A stretch of DNA of 64,000 nucleotides, taken from Sphingobacteriaceae bacterium (GTDB lineage Bacteria > Bacteroidota > Bacteroidia > Sphingobacteriales > Sphingobacteriaceae). How positions within the stretch are numbered: the stretch's first letter is position 1; each line of letters opens with the position of its first letter. Made by a program: the position numbers and the translations under genes. Location of the stretch: NCBI GenBank assembly GCA_024645045.1, contig JAHEGO010000068.1, positions 62,001 through 126,000 on the forward strand, in the 5' to 3' direction. The notes under the pieces are model-generated. The model was given only the letters and a program-made list of their open reading frames with translations. It did no database searches and was not told the DNA's origin. Positions 1 through 9,024 of this stretch are shown here, one piece after another.

Positions 1-1008
1 TTGTTCATCTAAACAAACAACTTTGCAACCCGTTCTAAACCCAGGATCTATAGCCATTACAGACTTTTCGCCAAGGGGTGCCGCTAATAAAAGTTGTCTT
101 GCATTTTCTGCGAATACACGAATGGCTTCTTCGTCGGCTTTGTTTTTTGTAAATACCCTTGTTTCAGTTTCCATCGATGGAGCCAACAATCTTTTGTATC
201 CGTCTTTGATTGCTAGTGCTACTTGTTCTGCAGCGTTGTTATTTGCAATTAAAAATTGTTTGTTTAACAACTCAATTGCTTCTTCTTCGTCAGGTGCTAA
301 TTCTAACGAAACAAATAATTCTTTTTCTGCTCTTCTCATGGCAAGTATACGGTGAGACGGAGCGTCTTTAACTGGTTCAGACCAGTCGTAGTAATCTTTA
401 TATTTAATAGCTTGTTCTTCTTTGCCTTTGATTAGCTTGCTCCTGAAAAATCCTTTTTTCAAAAACAATTCCCTAAGATGAGCCCTTGCTTCCGCATTTT
501 CAGAAATACTTTCGGCCATGATATCTCTTGCGCCTTGTAAAGCTTCTTCTATATTATTGACTCCTTTTTCTGCATCGATGTATTTAGTTGCTTCTGCTAT
601 GAGATCAATTGCGTTTTGTTCAAAAATCAATAATGCCAGTGGTTCTAGGCCTTTTTCTTTTGCAACACTTGCTTTAGTTTTACGTTTGGGTTTATATGGA
701 AGGTAAATATCTTCTAATGCAGACATTGTTTCAGCTGCATTAATTTTTTCAATTAATGCTGGTGTTAATTTTCCAAGCTCTTCTAACGATTTTAGAATTG
801 CTTCTCTTCTTTTGTCTAAATCTCTAAGTTGAGTAATTCGATCTCTGATTGCAGAAACCTGCACTTCGTCTAATGATCCAGTAACTTCTTTTCTATACCT
901 TGAAATAAAAGGGATGGTTGCTCCTTCGTCTAATAAATCGACGGTTGCGCTTACTTGTTTTTCAAGTACGCCTAATTCTTTGGCAATTTTATGTTGATGT
1001 AAATTCAT
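1..1008 (-). CDS. tex: Tex family transcription accessory/RNA-binding protein, N-terminal part (runs off window)
   Basis: The reading frame is open from an ATG at 1008 to the window edge, giving 336 residues of a protein that is usually about 750 to 780 residues long. It begins MNLHQHKIAKELGV. It shows the N-terminal Tex hallmarks: FISRYRKEVTGSLDE near residue 35, LEDIYLPYKPKRKTKA, GYKRLLAPSMETE, and the start of the YqgF-like nuclease-fold domain (DPGFRTGCKV) close to the window edge. Tex proteins bind nucleic acid through helix-hairpin-helix and S1 domains, which would lie beyond the window, and affect transcription. The gene lies downstream of pdhB on the same strand, separated from it by a terminator hairpin. 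Family assignment is firm; cellular role in this organism is inferred. Confidence 0.93.
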   Translation of the reverse strand, partial: MNLHQHKIAKELGVLEKQVSATVDLLDEGATIPFISRYRKEVTGSLDEVQVSAIRDRITQLRDLDKRREAILKSLEELGKLTPALIEKINAAETMSALEDIYLPYKPKRKTKASVAKEKGLEPLALLIFEQNAIDLIAEATKYIDAEKGVNNIEEALQGARDIMAESISENAEARAHLRELFLKKGFFRSKLIKGKEEQAIKYKDYYDWSEPVKDAPSHRILAMRRAEKELFVSLELAPDEEEAIELLNKQFLIANNNAAEQVALAIKDGYKRLLAPSMETETRVFTKNKADEEAIRVFAENARQLLLAAPLGEKSVMAIDPGFRTGCKVVCLDEQ

Positions 1009-1046
1009 ATATGAGGACTAATGCTTAGGGGAAGCAAATTAAATAA

Positions 1047-1074
1047 AAAAAGAGTGACTACAAGCCACTCTTTT
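1047..1074 (-). terminator. Intrinsic terminator of pdhB
   Basis: A 9-bp stem AAAAGAGTG/CACTCTTTT lies just after the pdhB stop. Read on the minus strand it is followed by a T-rich run. It separates pdhB from tex. Confidence 0.75.
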
Positions 1075-1098
1075 GTATTTAATCTGTAAATTATTTTT

Positions 1099-2082
1099 TT
1101 ATTTTCTTGCGTACATTACTTCTTTTACCGCAGCAATAATTTTACTTGGGTTCGGTAAATATTCTTCAATTAAAGTTGGTGCGTAAGGCAATGGAACGTC
1201 TCCACCCATTACTCTTAAAATAGGAGCATCCAAATAATCGAAAGCATCTTTTTGAACTTTAAAAGTTACCTCTGTTGCAATAGAACCTAATGGCCAAGAC
1301 TCTTCTATGAATACCATTCTATTGGTTTTCTTTACAGAATTAATAACGGTATCGTAATCAATTGGACGAACACTTCTTAAGTCAATTACTTCTGCGCTAA
1401 TTCCTTCTTTTGCTAATTCTTCAGCTGCAGCCATTACTACTTTAACCATTTTTCCAAAACTAACAAGCGTTACATCGCTTCCTAATTTTTTAATATCGGC
1501 TACACCAATTGGAATGTAATATTCTTCTTCCGGAACATGACCTTTGTCTCCATACATTTGTTCAGATTCCATAAAAATAACTGGATCTGGATCAATGATC
1601 GCAGACTTTAAAAGTCCTTTTGCATCGTATGGGTTAGAAGGTACGACTACTTTTAATCCTGGACAATTTGCATACCAGTTTTCAAAACACTGTGAATGTT
1701 GTGAACTTAACATACCAGCACTACCTGTTGGTCCACGAAAAACAATTGGAACTGGAAATTGACCACCACTCATTGACATCATTTTTGCAGCTGCATTGAT
1801 GACTTGATCAATTGCAACCAACGAAAAGTTAAATGTCATGAATTCAATGACTGGGATTAATCCATTCATGGCAGCACCGACACCAATACCGGCAAACCCT
1901 AATTCTGAAATTGGGGTATCAATGACCCTTTTTGCACCAAATTCGTCAAGCATGCCTTGACTCACTTTGTACGCACCATTATATTCAGCTACTTCTTCTC
2001 CCATTAAGAAAATGCGTTCATCTTTACGCATTTCTTCATTCATGGCTTCTCTTAGCGCTTCTCTGAATTGTATTTCTCTCAT
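1099..2082 (-). CDS. pdhB: Pyruvate dehydrogenase E1 component, beta subunit
   Basis: This 327-residue protein is the beta half of the alpha2beta2 E1 enzyme, which decarboxylates pyruvate and reductively acetylates the lipoyl arm of E2. The start MREIQFREALREAMNEEM is the usual one for the family; upstream in-frame codons offer only a GTG at 2103. Visible features include the E1-beta segments GEEVAEYNGAYKVSQG and RVIDTPISELGFAGIG, and the C-terminal transketolase domain (EGISAEVIDLRSVRPID). The alpha subunit and E2 lie together about 25 kb away on the other strand, so the complex is encoded at two loci. A -7 element at 2121-2128 predicts its own transcript, and a terminator follows the stop. 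Branched-chain 2-oxoacid E1-beta is an alternative, but the pairing with pdhA/pdhC in the window favours pyruvate. Confidence 0.92.
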   Translation of the reverse strand: MREIQFREALREAMNEEMRKDERIFLMGEEVAEYNGAYKVSQGMLDEFGAKRVIDTPISELGFAGIGVGAAMNGLIPVIEFMTFNFSLVAIDQVINAAAKMMSMSGGQFPVPIVFRGPTGSAGMLSSQHSQCFENWYANCPGLKVVVPSNPYDAKGLLKSAIIDPDPVIFMESEQMYGDKGHVPEEEYYIPIGVADIKKLGSDVTLVSFGKMVKVVMAAAEELAKEGISAEVIDLRSVRPIDYDTVINSVKKTNRMVFIEESWPLGSIATEVTFKVQKDAFDYLDAPILRVMGGDVPLPYAPTLIEEYLPNPSKIIAAVKEVMYARK

Positions 2083-2120
2083 AATCAGTAATTTATATGT
2101 CACTTTTAAAAAGCGACATG

Positions 2121-2128
2121 CAAATATA
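2121..2128 (-). promoter_or_regulatory. -7 element of pdhB promoter
   Basis: Minus-strand TATATTTG is a perfect match to the Bacteroidota -7 consensus TAnnTTTG, and predicts a leader of about 35 bases. I see no TTTG at the right -33 distance. Confidence 0.45.
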
Positions 2129-2168
2129 ATATTAATGATAAACTAAATGAAAAATCAATATGAATAGT

Positions 2169-5100
2169 TTATTCTTCCTCTTCAGCAGCTGGAATTTCAA
2201 ATTGTGCATCCTTAAAATTGTTTTTAACAAAGTTGCACCAATTGCAATCTTTCTTACCACAACCAGTGGTAAATTCTTGATTTTTTATTTTAGCATAAAC
2301 TGTTTCAATTTGCTTAGATACGATTTGAACATCGTCTGGTCTTATCATAATTTTTGATTTTTTGTATTCCTCTTTAACAGGTTCTACAAAATCAAATTCG
2401 GTGCTAATTACATTCCAATCGTTAACTTTAAAATTATCAATTAGAATTTTATAAAATACCGCTTGTCTCCAATAGTCTCCACCATTTGGATCTTTGTCTG
2501 AAGGTCCATCCATTTTCTTTTTAGCGTTTTCGTAGGAGCCCGTTTTGTAGTCAACCACATTGACATCTCTTCCGAAAAATTCTAACTTATCGATTTTCCC
2601 TTTAATTGGAATACCATTGAGTTCTACATTTTTAATTTCTTTTTCTAATGCGACAATTTTATGCCACTGATTAATGTATCTTTTGTAATAGGCAGGAATT
2701 ATTTTATGACCATATTCTGTTCTGCGTTCAAATTGTTCTTTAGTAAAGGCCTCTCTATTCTTTACCATATACCAGTCAAAGTCTCTAATTAACTGGCTTT
2801 GATCCGGGAACTCATTTCCTTCTGAAAGCGGTCTAAAGTATTTTTCTAATGCCCAATGTATGGCAGAACCAAAGGTCATGGTTTCATTTTTACCACTTGG
2901 TACTTGTACTAAATTTTGGAAATAAAATTTAAGTGGACAGCTTAAATAATTATTTAAATGCGTTACACTTAAACTATAGTTCTCTAATTTACTGCTCACC
3001 CATGCACGGTCTATGGCACTGGTTGTAACAGGTGCATCTTCGTTGTTAAAGTTCAATGCAAAGAAATCCATAAGTTGATCCGCAGCTACAATTTTATTTT
3101 GCTCTTTTAGGTTTGCACTACTAATAATTTCACTTACAAATAGACTGCGCTCTATAGGTTTGTTTTTTAGGTCTTGCGTAACATATGAAATTTGTAAATG
3201 TGATTTAGCTCTAGTAATGGCAACATAAAATAACCTTCTTAATTCTTCTTGGTCGCTTCCCTCCGTATTGCTTTGAAATAGGGTATTTGGAAGTTTATAC
3301 GTATTGCTTTTCTTGCGTTTACCTTCCCAAACATTTTTATTTGCGCCAATTAAAAATACATATTCGAACTCTAAACCTTTTGAACCATGGCAAGTAAGAA
3401 AATTGACACCATTTTCATTGAATAATATTTTATTTAGTTCTAAAGAAAGGTCATTCTCTTTTAATAAATCTATTTTTTCAATAAAATCTTTTAATCCTAA
3501 ATCTGGATTTTTTCTGGACTCTTCTTTTAAGAAATTAAATAAGGAAGACAGCACTTGCATGTACCATGTCTTTTCATTTGATTTTAAAACATAAGCAAGA
3601 ATACCACCTTTGGTAATGATTTTTTCAAATAAATTTTGCAAAGTGATATTGACCGATTCTTTAATGTAGTATTCTAAATCTGCACTCAATGTCCTCATTG
3701 CGGCAATAGATGAAGGTTCAAACATGTCGGCCTGCTTGCTGTTCAGCTCGTTTAGTAATCTTCTGATTGAAGTTTTATCTTTGCTATTTCTGAAATTATA
3801 TTGATTTGCTGTAATGGTAATTTTTGCAATATCAATAGGGTTGATATCAAAAAAGTCGTAATGTAATATTTGAAATAATATTTCATCACCGCTATAGGGG
3901 ATGTCTGTTTCTGCAGCAATATATCTTAATAGATTTAAAATCTTTTGTGCAAAAGGTATATGTAAAATATTTACTTTCTTTTTTGTGGTAACAGGAATAT
4001 TTTTTTCTTGAAAGAAGCGTGCCAAGTCTTCACCAGATTGATGCTCTTTATAAATAATTGCAATTTCTTTTGGCGCAATATTTTTGTTTTGAATTAAATC
4101 GGCAACTTGGGCAGTGATGTCTGCGAACTCTGCAATTGGATTTTGATATTCAATAATTTCAGGTGCAATATTTAAATTTTTATAATCTTCATGACTGGAT
4201 ATCAACTCTTTAGATAAGCCAGGCATTTGTATGCGTTCAGTGTTGAAGCCTATTAAATTTTTAGATACATCTAAAATGTTCTGAGTAGAACGGTAGTTGT
4301 TTTCCAACATAATGGTGCAAAGTGTTTTCGGATACCATTGCGTATAATTAATTAGGTTTTCAATATTAGCACCCTGAAATCTAAAAATGGATTGATCATC
4401 ATCACCAACTACAAAAACATTCGGTTCATCCCAATAGTTAACTAAAAGTTTAATTAATTCATTTTGTGAACCACTCGTATCTTGAAATTCATCTATTAAG
4501 AAATAATGAAATCTTTCTTGGTAGTTTAATAAAAAGTTTTCATCTGTTTGAAATGCTTTTAGAATCCAAGTGATCATGTCATCAAAGTCATAGCGTGCAG
4601 CTTGTTTCATCAGTTCGGTATAATTATCAAACTCTGCAGCAGCAGCTTTTAGCAAATCAATTTTTTCAATTTCTTCTTGAAAGGCGGGCTTAAAATCACC
4701 TTTTTTATTTTCTTTACGATTAGTTTGGTAGCGAAATTTTTTATATAATTCTGAATCTTCTTCTGCAAACTTTATTAATTCAATGTATTCGTCTGCTTTT
4801 TCTTTAATTAATTGTGCCGTCCAATTTTCTCTTTTCATGATAGAAAATAATTCCATCAATCGTTTTATTTCATAATAAACATCACCTCTGTAACGCTTGA
4901 GGGGGTTGCCTTCTTTGAGTTTATGAATGAGTTTTCTAAACAGGTCAATTTTTTCTAAATCTGAAATCGCTTCTAAATTTAATTTTCCAAATCGCGTTAA
5001 ATTTTCTTGAATAATATCATTACAAAAAGAATGAAAAGTATGAATGTTAACTCGATAAGCATCTGGACCAATAAATTCGAATAATCTTTTGCGCATGGCA

Positions 5101-5330
5101 ATAGCGCCCGCATCTGTATAGGTTAAGCACAAAATATTATGGGCTTGCGTGTCGGTATTTAATAAGATAGTACCAATACGGGCTGCTAAAATTTGTGTTT
5201 TTCCTGTACCTGGTCCGGCAATCACCAAAACAGGACCATCAATTTGCTCCACCGCTTTCTTTTGCGAAGGATTTAAATCTGCTAATGCTTTTAAAAATTG
5301 TGTATTGTTTTTAATAGTGTCCTTATTCAT
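2169..5330 (-). CDS. SF1 (UvrD/Rep-type) helicase fused to an Fe-S PD-(D/E)XK nuclease
   Basis: This 1053-residue protein combines a motor and a nuclease. The N-terminus has a UvrD-type helicase: Walker A GPGTGKT at residues 39-45, LCLTYTDAGAIAMRKR (motif Ia), LIDEFQDTSG (motif II), VVGDDDQSIFRFQGA (motif III), LTCHGSKGLEFEYVF (motif V) and RRLFYVAITRAKSHL (motif VI). The C-terminus has a RecB/AddB-type nuclease: YLSCPLKFYF supplies a first cysteine, VNVVDYKTG the nuclease core, and CGKKDCNWC three further cysteines, the four-cysteine pattern of Fe-S cluster nucleases. Proteins of this build process DNA ends, as AddA/AdnA-like enzymes do. The start ATG is at 5330, with a perfect -7 element upstream. 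No partner subunit is encoded beside it. Calling it pcrA or uvrD would ignore the nuclease domain. Confidence 0.88.
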   Translation of the reverse strand: MNKDTIKNNTQFLKALADLNPSQKKAVEQIDGPVLVIAGPGTGKTQILAARIGTILLNTDTQAHNILCLTYTDAGAIAMRKRLFEFIGPDAYRVNIHTFHSFCNDIIQENLTRFGKLNLEAISDLEKIDLFRKLIHKLKEGNPLKRYRGDVYYEIKRLMELFSIMKRENWTAQLIKEKADEYIELIKFAEEDSELYKKFRYQTNRKENKKGDFKPAFQEEIEKIDLLKAAAAEFDNYTELMKQAARYDFDDMITWILKAFQTDENFLLNYQERFHYFLIDEFQDTSGSQNELIKLLVNYWDEPNVFVVGDDDQSIFRFQGANIENLINYTQWYPKTLCTIMLENNYRSTQNILDVSKNLIGFNTERIQMPGLSKELISSHEDYKNLNIAPEIIEYQNPIAEFADITAQVADLIQNKNIAPKEIAIIYKEHQSGEDLARFFQEKNIPVTTKKKVNILHIPFAQKILNLLRYIAAETDIPYSGDEILFQILHYDFFDINPIDIAKITITANQYNFRNSKDKTSIRRLLNELNSKQADMFEPSSIAAMRTLSADLEYYIKESVNITLQNLFEKIITKGGILAYVLKSNEKTWYMQVLSSLFNFLKEESRKNPDLGLKDFIEKIDLLKENDLSLELNKILFNENGVNFLTCHGSKGLEFEYVFLIGANKNVWEGKRKKSNTYKLPNTLFQSNTEGSDQEELRRLFYVAITRAKSHLQISYVTQDLKNKPIERSLFVSEIISSANLKEQNKIVAADQLMDFFALNFNNEDAPVTTSAIDRAWVSSKLENYSLSVTHLNNYLSCPLKFYFQNLVQVPSGKNETMTFGSAIHWALEKYFRPLSEGNEFPDQSQLIRDFDWYMVKNREAFTKEQFERRTEYGHKIIPAYYKRYINQWHKIVALEKEIKNVELNGIPIKGKIDKLEFFGRDVNVVDYKTGSYENAKKKMDGPSDKDPNGGDYWRQAVFYKILIDNFKVNDWNVISTEFDFVEPVKEEYKKSKIMIRPDDVQIVSKQIETVYAKIKNQEFTTGCGKKDCNWCNFVKNNFKDAQFEIPAAEEEE

Positions 5331-5368
5331 GGGTATTGATCGCTTTTTATTAATATATTAATAATTAT

Positions 5369-5376
5369 CAAATTTA
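5369..5376 (-). promoter_or_regulatory. -7 element of the helicase-nuclease promoter
   Basis: Minus-strand TAAATTTG matches TAnnTTTG perfectly and sits about 40 bases upstream of the start codon. A TTTG at 5401-5404 lies 24 bases further upstream, slightly beyond the usual spacing. Confidence 0.45.
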
Positions 5377-5420
5377 ACAAAGCGCTTTGTCAATTTAAGT
5401 CAAAACAAAATAAGGCATAA

Positions 5421-5448
5421 AAAAAGTCCTACCGAAGTAGGACTTTTT
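5421..5448 (-). terminator. Intrinsic terminator of nrdJ
   Basis: A perfect 12-bp stem AAAAAGTCCTAC/GTAGGACTTTTT closes on a CGAA tetraloop, with T runs on both strands. It follows the nrdJ stop at 5484 on the minus strand. Confidence 0.88.
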
Positions 5449-5483
5449 AGCAATCAATATAACGGATATTGAAGGTAATTTGA

Positions 5484-8400
5484 TTAACTACAGCCTCCTT
5501 GCGTACCGCAGTTTAAGCATTTGTAGCAAGTTGCAGAACGAACCATGATGTGTCCGCAATTTCCACAAGCAGGAGCGTCAGACTGAACACCACCAGAGAT
5601 ATCAAATGCTGGTTTTGCATTAGCATATTCTGTGCTGCTTACTTCTGCTTTTGGTGCAGGTGTTTCTGCTTTTGGAGCCATTTGATTACTTGCATCAGGA
5701 TTTACATCTTCGTCAACTAGTTGAGGATTTCCTAATACCGCTTTTTGCTCATCTACAACGTGAACTAAATCAGCTCTATCCAAATATTCGTATCCTAATA
5801 AACGGAAAATATAATCGATGATAGAAGTTGCACTCTTAATATTTGCGTGGCCAGAAACCATACCAGAAGGCTCAAAGCGAGTGAATGTAAATTTCTCTAC
5901 GAATTCTTCCAATGGCACACCGTATTGTAAGCCAACAGATACCGCAATTGCAAAGCAGTTCATTAATGAACGGAAGGTTGCGCCTTCTTTGTGCATATCA
6001 ATGAAGATTTCTCCTAAGGTGTTATCTTCATACTCACCAGTTCTTACATAAATTGTTTGGCCACCAACAGCTGCTTTTTGTGTAAAGCCTCTGCGTTTAG
6101 TAGGCATGCTTTTCTTTTCTACAACACTTGACAATTGACGTTTAAATTTCGTGTCTTGTGAACGTTCTATGATTGCACGAGCTGCTTCTAATACTTGATC
6201 AGGTGTAAGATCGCTTAACCTAACATTTGCTGCTTCACCAAGCACTTCTTCAACAGTTTCTAATTTGTCTTCTGAAGATGCTTTAGTTGATAATGGTTGT
6301 GATAATTTACAGCCATCTCTGTAAAGTGCATTTGCTTTTAATCCTAATTCCCAACTTAATTGGTAGCAATCTTTCATTTCTTCTACACTTGCTTCGTTTG
6401 GCAAGTTGATCGTTTTTGAAATTGCACCTGATAAGAATGGTTGTGCAGCTGCCATCATTTTAATGTGACCGTGTGCATGGATGTATCTTTCACCAATAGA
6501 TCCGCAACGATTTGCGCAATCAAAAATTGGGTAGTGTTCTTCTTTTAAATAAGGAGCACCTTCAATGGTCATGGTTCCACATACATAAGTATTTGCTTCT
6601 GCAATTTGATTTTTGCTGAAACCCAATGCTTGTAATAAATTGAAGTTTGGAGAATTGTATTGTTCTGGTTTAAATCCTAAACGTTTGATACAATCTTCAC
6701 CTAAAGACCAAATGTTGAATCCAAAACTAATTTCGAAAGCAGAAACCATTCCTTTATCTACTCTTTCTAAGTCGTCTTGTGTAAATCCTTTTGCAGCTAA
6801 TGAATCAAAGTTAATGTGAGGTGCACCTTTGATGGTTGCATAACCTTTTGCATAATTTACAATGGTTTCGATTTGATGTTCGTCGTAACCTAAGTTTCTT
6901 AATGCAGCTGGTACTGCTAAGTTGATGATTTTAAAATATCCACCACCTGAAAGTTTTTTGAATTTCACTAATGCGAAATCTGGCTCAATACCGGTAGTAT
7001 CACAATCCATTACTAAACCAATTGTTCCAGTTGGAGCAATTACAGTTGTTTGTGCATTGCGGTAACCATGTTTCTCGCCTAATTCTACTGCTTTATCCCA
7101 AGCATTACATGCTGCAGATAATAAATAATCTGGGCAATATTTTGGATCAATTCCGATAGGTGCAATTTCTAAACCTTCGTAAGCATCGGCTGCATTGTAA
7201 GCAGCATAACGGTGGTTACGCATTACACGCATCATGTGATTTTTGTTTTCTTGGTATTTGCTGAATGTGCCTAATTCTCTAGCCATTTCTGCTGAAGTTG
7301 CATAAGCAACACCTGTCATGATTGCGGTAATTGCACCACCAATTGCACGACCTTTTTCGCTATCGTAAGGAATTCCTGCAACCATTAACATAGAACCTAA
7401 GTTTGCATAACCTAAACCTAAAGTTCTGTAGTCGTATGATAATTGTGCAACTTCTTTTGAAGGGAACTGCGCCATTAATACAGAAATCTCTAATACCATG
7501 GTCCAGATTCTGCAAATGTGTTCGAAACCTTTAACATCAAATTCTAATGTTTTTTCGTTGAAGAAATGACGAAGATTTACTGATGCTAAGTTACAAGCAG
7601 TATTATCTAAGAACATGTATTCTGAACATGGGTTAGATGCATTGATGCGTCCGCCTTCTGGACAAGTATGCCATTCGTTGATTGTAGTATCATATTGTAC
7701 TCCAGGATCTGCACAAGCCCAAGCAGCAAATGCGATGTCGTTCCATAATTTTTCTGATGGAATAGAACCGATTGGCTTTCCTGTTGTACGTGCAATTAAA
7801 TCCCAATTTGCGCCATCTTTTAATGCACGGAAAAATGTATTTGGAATACGTATTGAGTTGTTTGAGTTTTGTCCTGCAACGGTACGATATGCTTCGCCTT
7901 CGTAATCTGAAGAATAACCTGCTGCAATTAAAGCGGCTACTTTTTTCTCTTCTTCTACTTTCCAGTTTACAAAACTTTCAATTTCTGGATGGTCTAAGTC
8001 TAAGCAAACCATTTTAGCCGCACGACGAGTCGTACCACCTGATTTAATTGCACCGGCAGCGCGGTCTCCAATTTTCAAGAAAGATAATAATCCAGATGAA
8101 TGTCCACCACCTGATAATTTTTCACTTTCTCCTCTAATTTTTGAGAAGTTGGTACCAACACCTGATCCATATTTAAAAATTCTAGCTTCGCGAACCCAAA
8201 GGTCCATGATACCACCTTCATTTACCAAGTCGTCATCAACTGATAAAATAAAACAAGCATGTGGTTGTGGTCTTTCGTATGCCGAAGTAGATTTACTTAA
8301 TTTTTCTGTTTTAGGGTCTACGTAGTAGTGACCTTGTGGCTTACCTGTAATTTGGTAAGAAGTATGTAAACCTGTATTGAACCATTGTGGCGAGTTTGGT

Positions 8401-8795
8401 GCCGCTAATTGTCCAACTATGGTATAAACTAATTCATCGTAAAAAATTTGTGCGTCGTCGTTGGTTGCAAAGTAACCATAACGTTTACCCCAATCCATCC
8501 AGCAATTTGCCATTCGGTGTGCAACTTGTTTAATAGATCTTTCACCCCCTAAAGAACCATCAGCTTGTGGCACTCCAGCTTTACGGAAATATTTTTGAGC
8601 TAAAATATCCGTTGCTACCTGTGACCAAGAATTTGGCACTTCCACATCATTCATTTCAAATACCGCATCACCTGCAGGATTTCTAATAACAGATGTCCTT
8701 TTTTCGTAGGTAAATAAATCGTAAGCGCTAACGCCTTTTTTGGTGAAAAATCTGTCGACTTTCATTCCTTTTCCTGTTGTCTCTTTTTTGCTCAT
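5484..8795 (-). CDS. nrdJ: Class II (adenosylcobalamin-dependent) ribonucleoside-diphosphate reductase
   Basis: This 1103-residue enzyme reduces ribonucleotides to deoxyribonucleotides using adenosylcobalamin to generate the thiyl radical. Visible family features are [11 protein letters not shown] (an active-site cysteine region), the [21 protein letters not shown] segment with the catalytic cysteine, and [19 protein letters not shown] in the barrel. The long C-terminal part carries TSCPD-type sequence and ends in a zinc-ribbon pattern (CGNCG...CYKCLNCG) with a terminal GGCS cysteine, the redox tail. No radical-generating small subunit lies nearby, consistent with class II. The gene is monocistronic: it has a strong promoter (8853-8884), a terminator (5421-5448) and an unusual inverted repeat upstream (8891-8977). 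I looked for a cobalamin riboswitch in the leader and did not see one. Confidence 0.95.
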   Translation of the reverse strand: MSKKETTGKGMKVDRFFTKKGVSAYDLFTYEKRTSVIRNPAGDAVFEMNDVEVPNSWSQVATDILAQKYFRKAGVPQADGSLGGERSIKQVAHRMANCWMDWGKRYGYFATNDDAQIFYDELVYTIVGQLAAPNSPQWFNTGLHTSYQITGKPQGHYYVDPKTEKLSKSTSAYERPQPHACFILSVDDDLVNEGGIMDLWVREARIFKYGSGVGTNFSKIRGESEKLSGGGHSSGLLSFLKIGDRAAGAIKSGGTTRRAAKMVCLDLDHPEIESFVNWKVEEEKKVAALIAAGYSSDYEGEAYRTVAGQNSNNSIRIPNTFFRALKDGANWDLIARTTGKPIGSIPSEKLWNDIAFAAWACADPGVQYDTTINEWHTCPEGGRINASNPCSEYMFLDNTACNLASVNLRHFFNEKTLEFDVKGFEHICRIWTMVLEISVLMAQFPSKEVAQLSYDYRTLGLGYANLGSMLMVAGIPYDSEKGRAIGGAITAIMTGVAYATSAEMARELGTFSKYQENKNHMMRVMRNHRYAAYNAADAYEGLEIAPIGIDPKYCPDYLLSAACNAWDKAVELGEKHGYRNAQTTVIAPTGTIGLVMDCDTTGIEPDFALVKFKKLSGGGYFKIINLAVPAALRNLGYDEHQIETIVNYAKGYATIKGAPHINFDSLAAKGFTQDDLERVDKGMVSAFEISFGFNIWSLGEDCIKRLGFKPEQYNSPNFNLLQALGFSKNQIAEANTYVCGTMTIEGAPYLKEEHYPIFDCANRCGSIGERYIHAHGHIKMMAAAQPFLSGAISKTINLPNEASVEEMKDCYQLSWELGLKANALYRDGCKLSQPLSTKASSEDKLETVEEVLGEAANVRLSDLTPDQVLEAARAIIERSQDTKFKRQLSSVVEKKSMPTKRRGFTQKAAVGGQTIYVRTGEYEDNTLGEIFIDMHKEGATFRSLMNCFAIAVSVGLQYGVPLEEFVEKFTFTRFEPSGMVSGHANIKSATSIIDYIFRLLGYEYLDRADLVHVVDEQKAVLGNPQLVDEDVNPDASNQMAPKAETPAPKAEVSSTEYANAKPAFDISGGVQSDAPACGNCGHIMVRSATCYKCLNCGTQGGCS

Positions 8796-8852
8796 TTGGG
8801 GGTGTCTTGTAAAAATTAAAAATTATTAAAAAAAATTTTGGGGGTTTTTCAT

Positions 8853-8884
8853 CAAATTTAGCCTTTACAATAGCCGCTGTCAAA
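8853..8884 (-). promoter_or_regulatory. nrdJ promoter (TTTG-N20-TAAATTTG)
   Basis: On the minus strand, TTTG at 8884-8881 and TAAATTTG at 8860-8853 are 20 bases apart, matching the Bacteroidota -33/-7 consensus. The predicted leader is about 50 bases. It contains two copies of CCCCCAAA, one of them directly before the ATG. Confidence 0.7.
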
Positions 8885-8890
8885 AATGAG

Positions 8891-8977
8891 TTTTCCACAC
8901 TGCATCTAATAAAACAGCCCCTAATAAACGAATGCATGATAACATTCTGTTTATTAGGGGCTTATGTGTGTGGAAAA
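8891..8977. repeat. Long two-tier inverted repeat with DnaA-box-like outer arms upstream of nrdJ
   Basis: The outer arms TTTTCCACAC (8891-8900) and GTGTGGAAAA (8968-8977) pair over 10 bp. Each contains TTTTCCACA, which fits the relaxed DnaA-box pattern TTWTNCACA. The inner arms AGCCCCTAATAAAC (8916-8929) and GTTTATTAGGGGCT (8949-8962) pair over 14 bp, and a further 5 bp (GAATG/CATTC) close on an 8-base loop. It sits directly upstream of the nrdJ -33 element and downstream of the pyk stop. On the minus strand the inner hairpin is followed by TGTTTTATT, so it could also end pyk transcription. Confidence 0.75.
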
Positions 8978-9024
8978 GAATAAAAATGGTGCTGATTTTT
9001 GCTAAAAATCGACCCTTTTTCTAA

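Noticed and set aside
8891-8977. Chromosomal replication origin, from the paired DnaA-like boxes
   Set aside because: Only two relaxed boxes, no AT-rich unwinding repeats beyond background, and no dnaA, dnaN or gyrB nearby. A local regulatory role fits better.
8796-9024. Possible cobalamin riboswitch upstream of the B12-dependent nrdJ
   Set aside because: No B12-box (GCCACTG-like) sequence in the region; the structure present is a simple nested inverted repeat.
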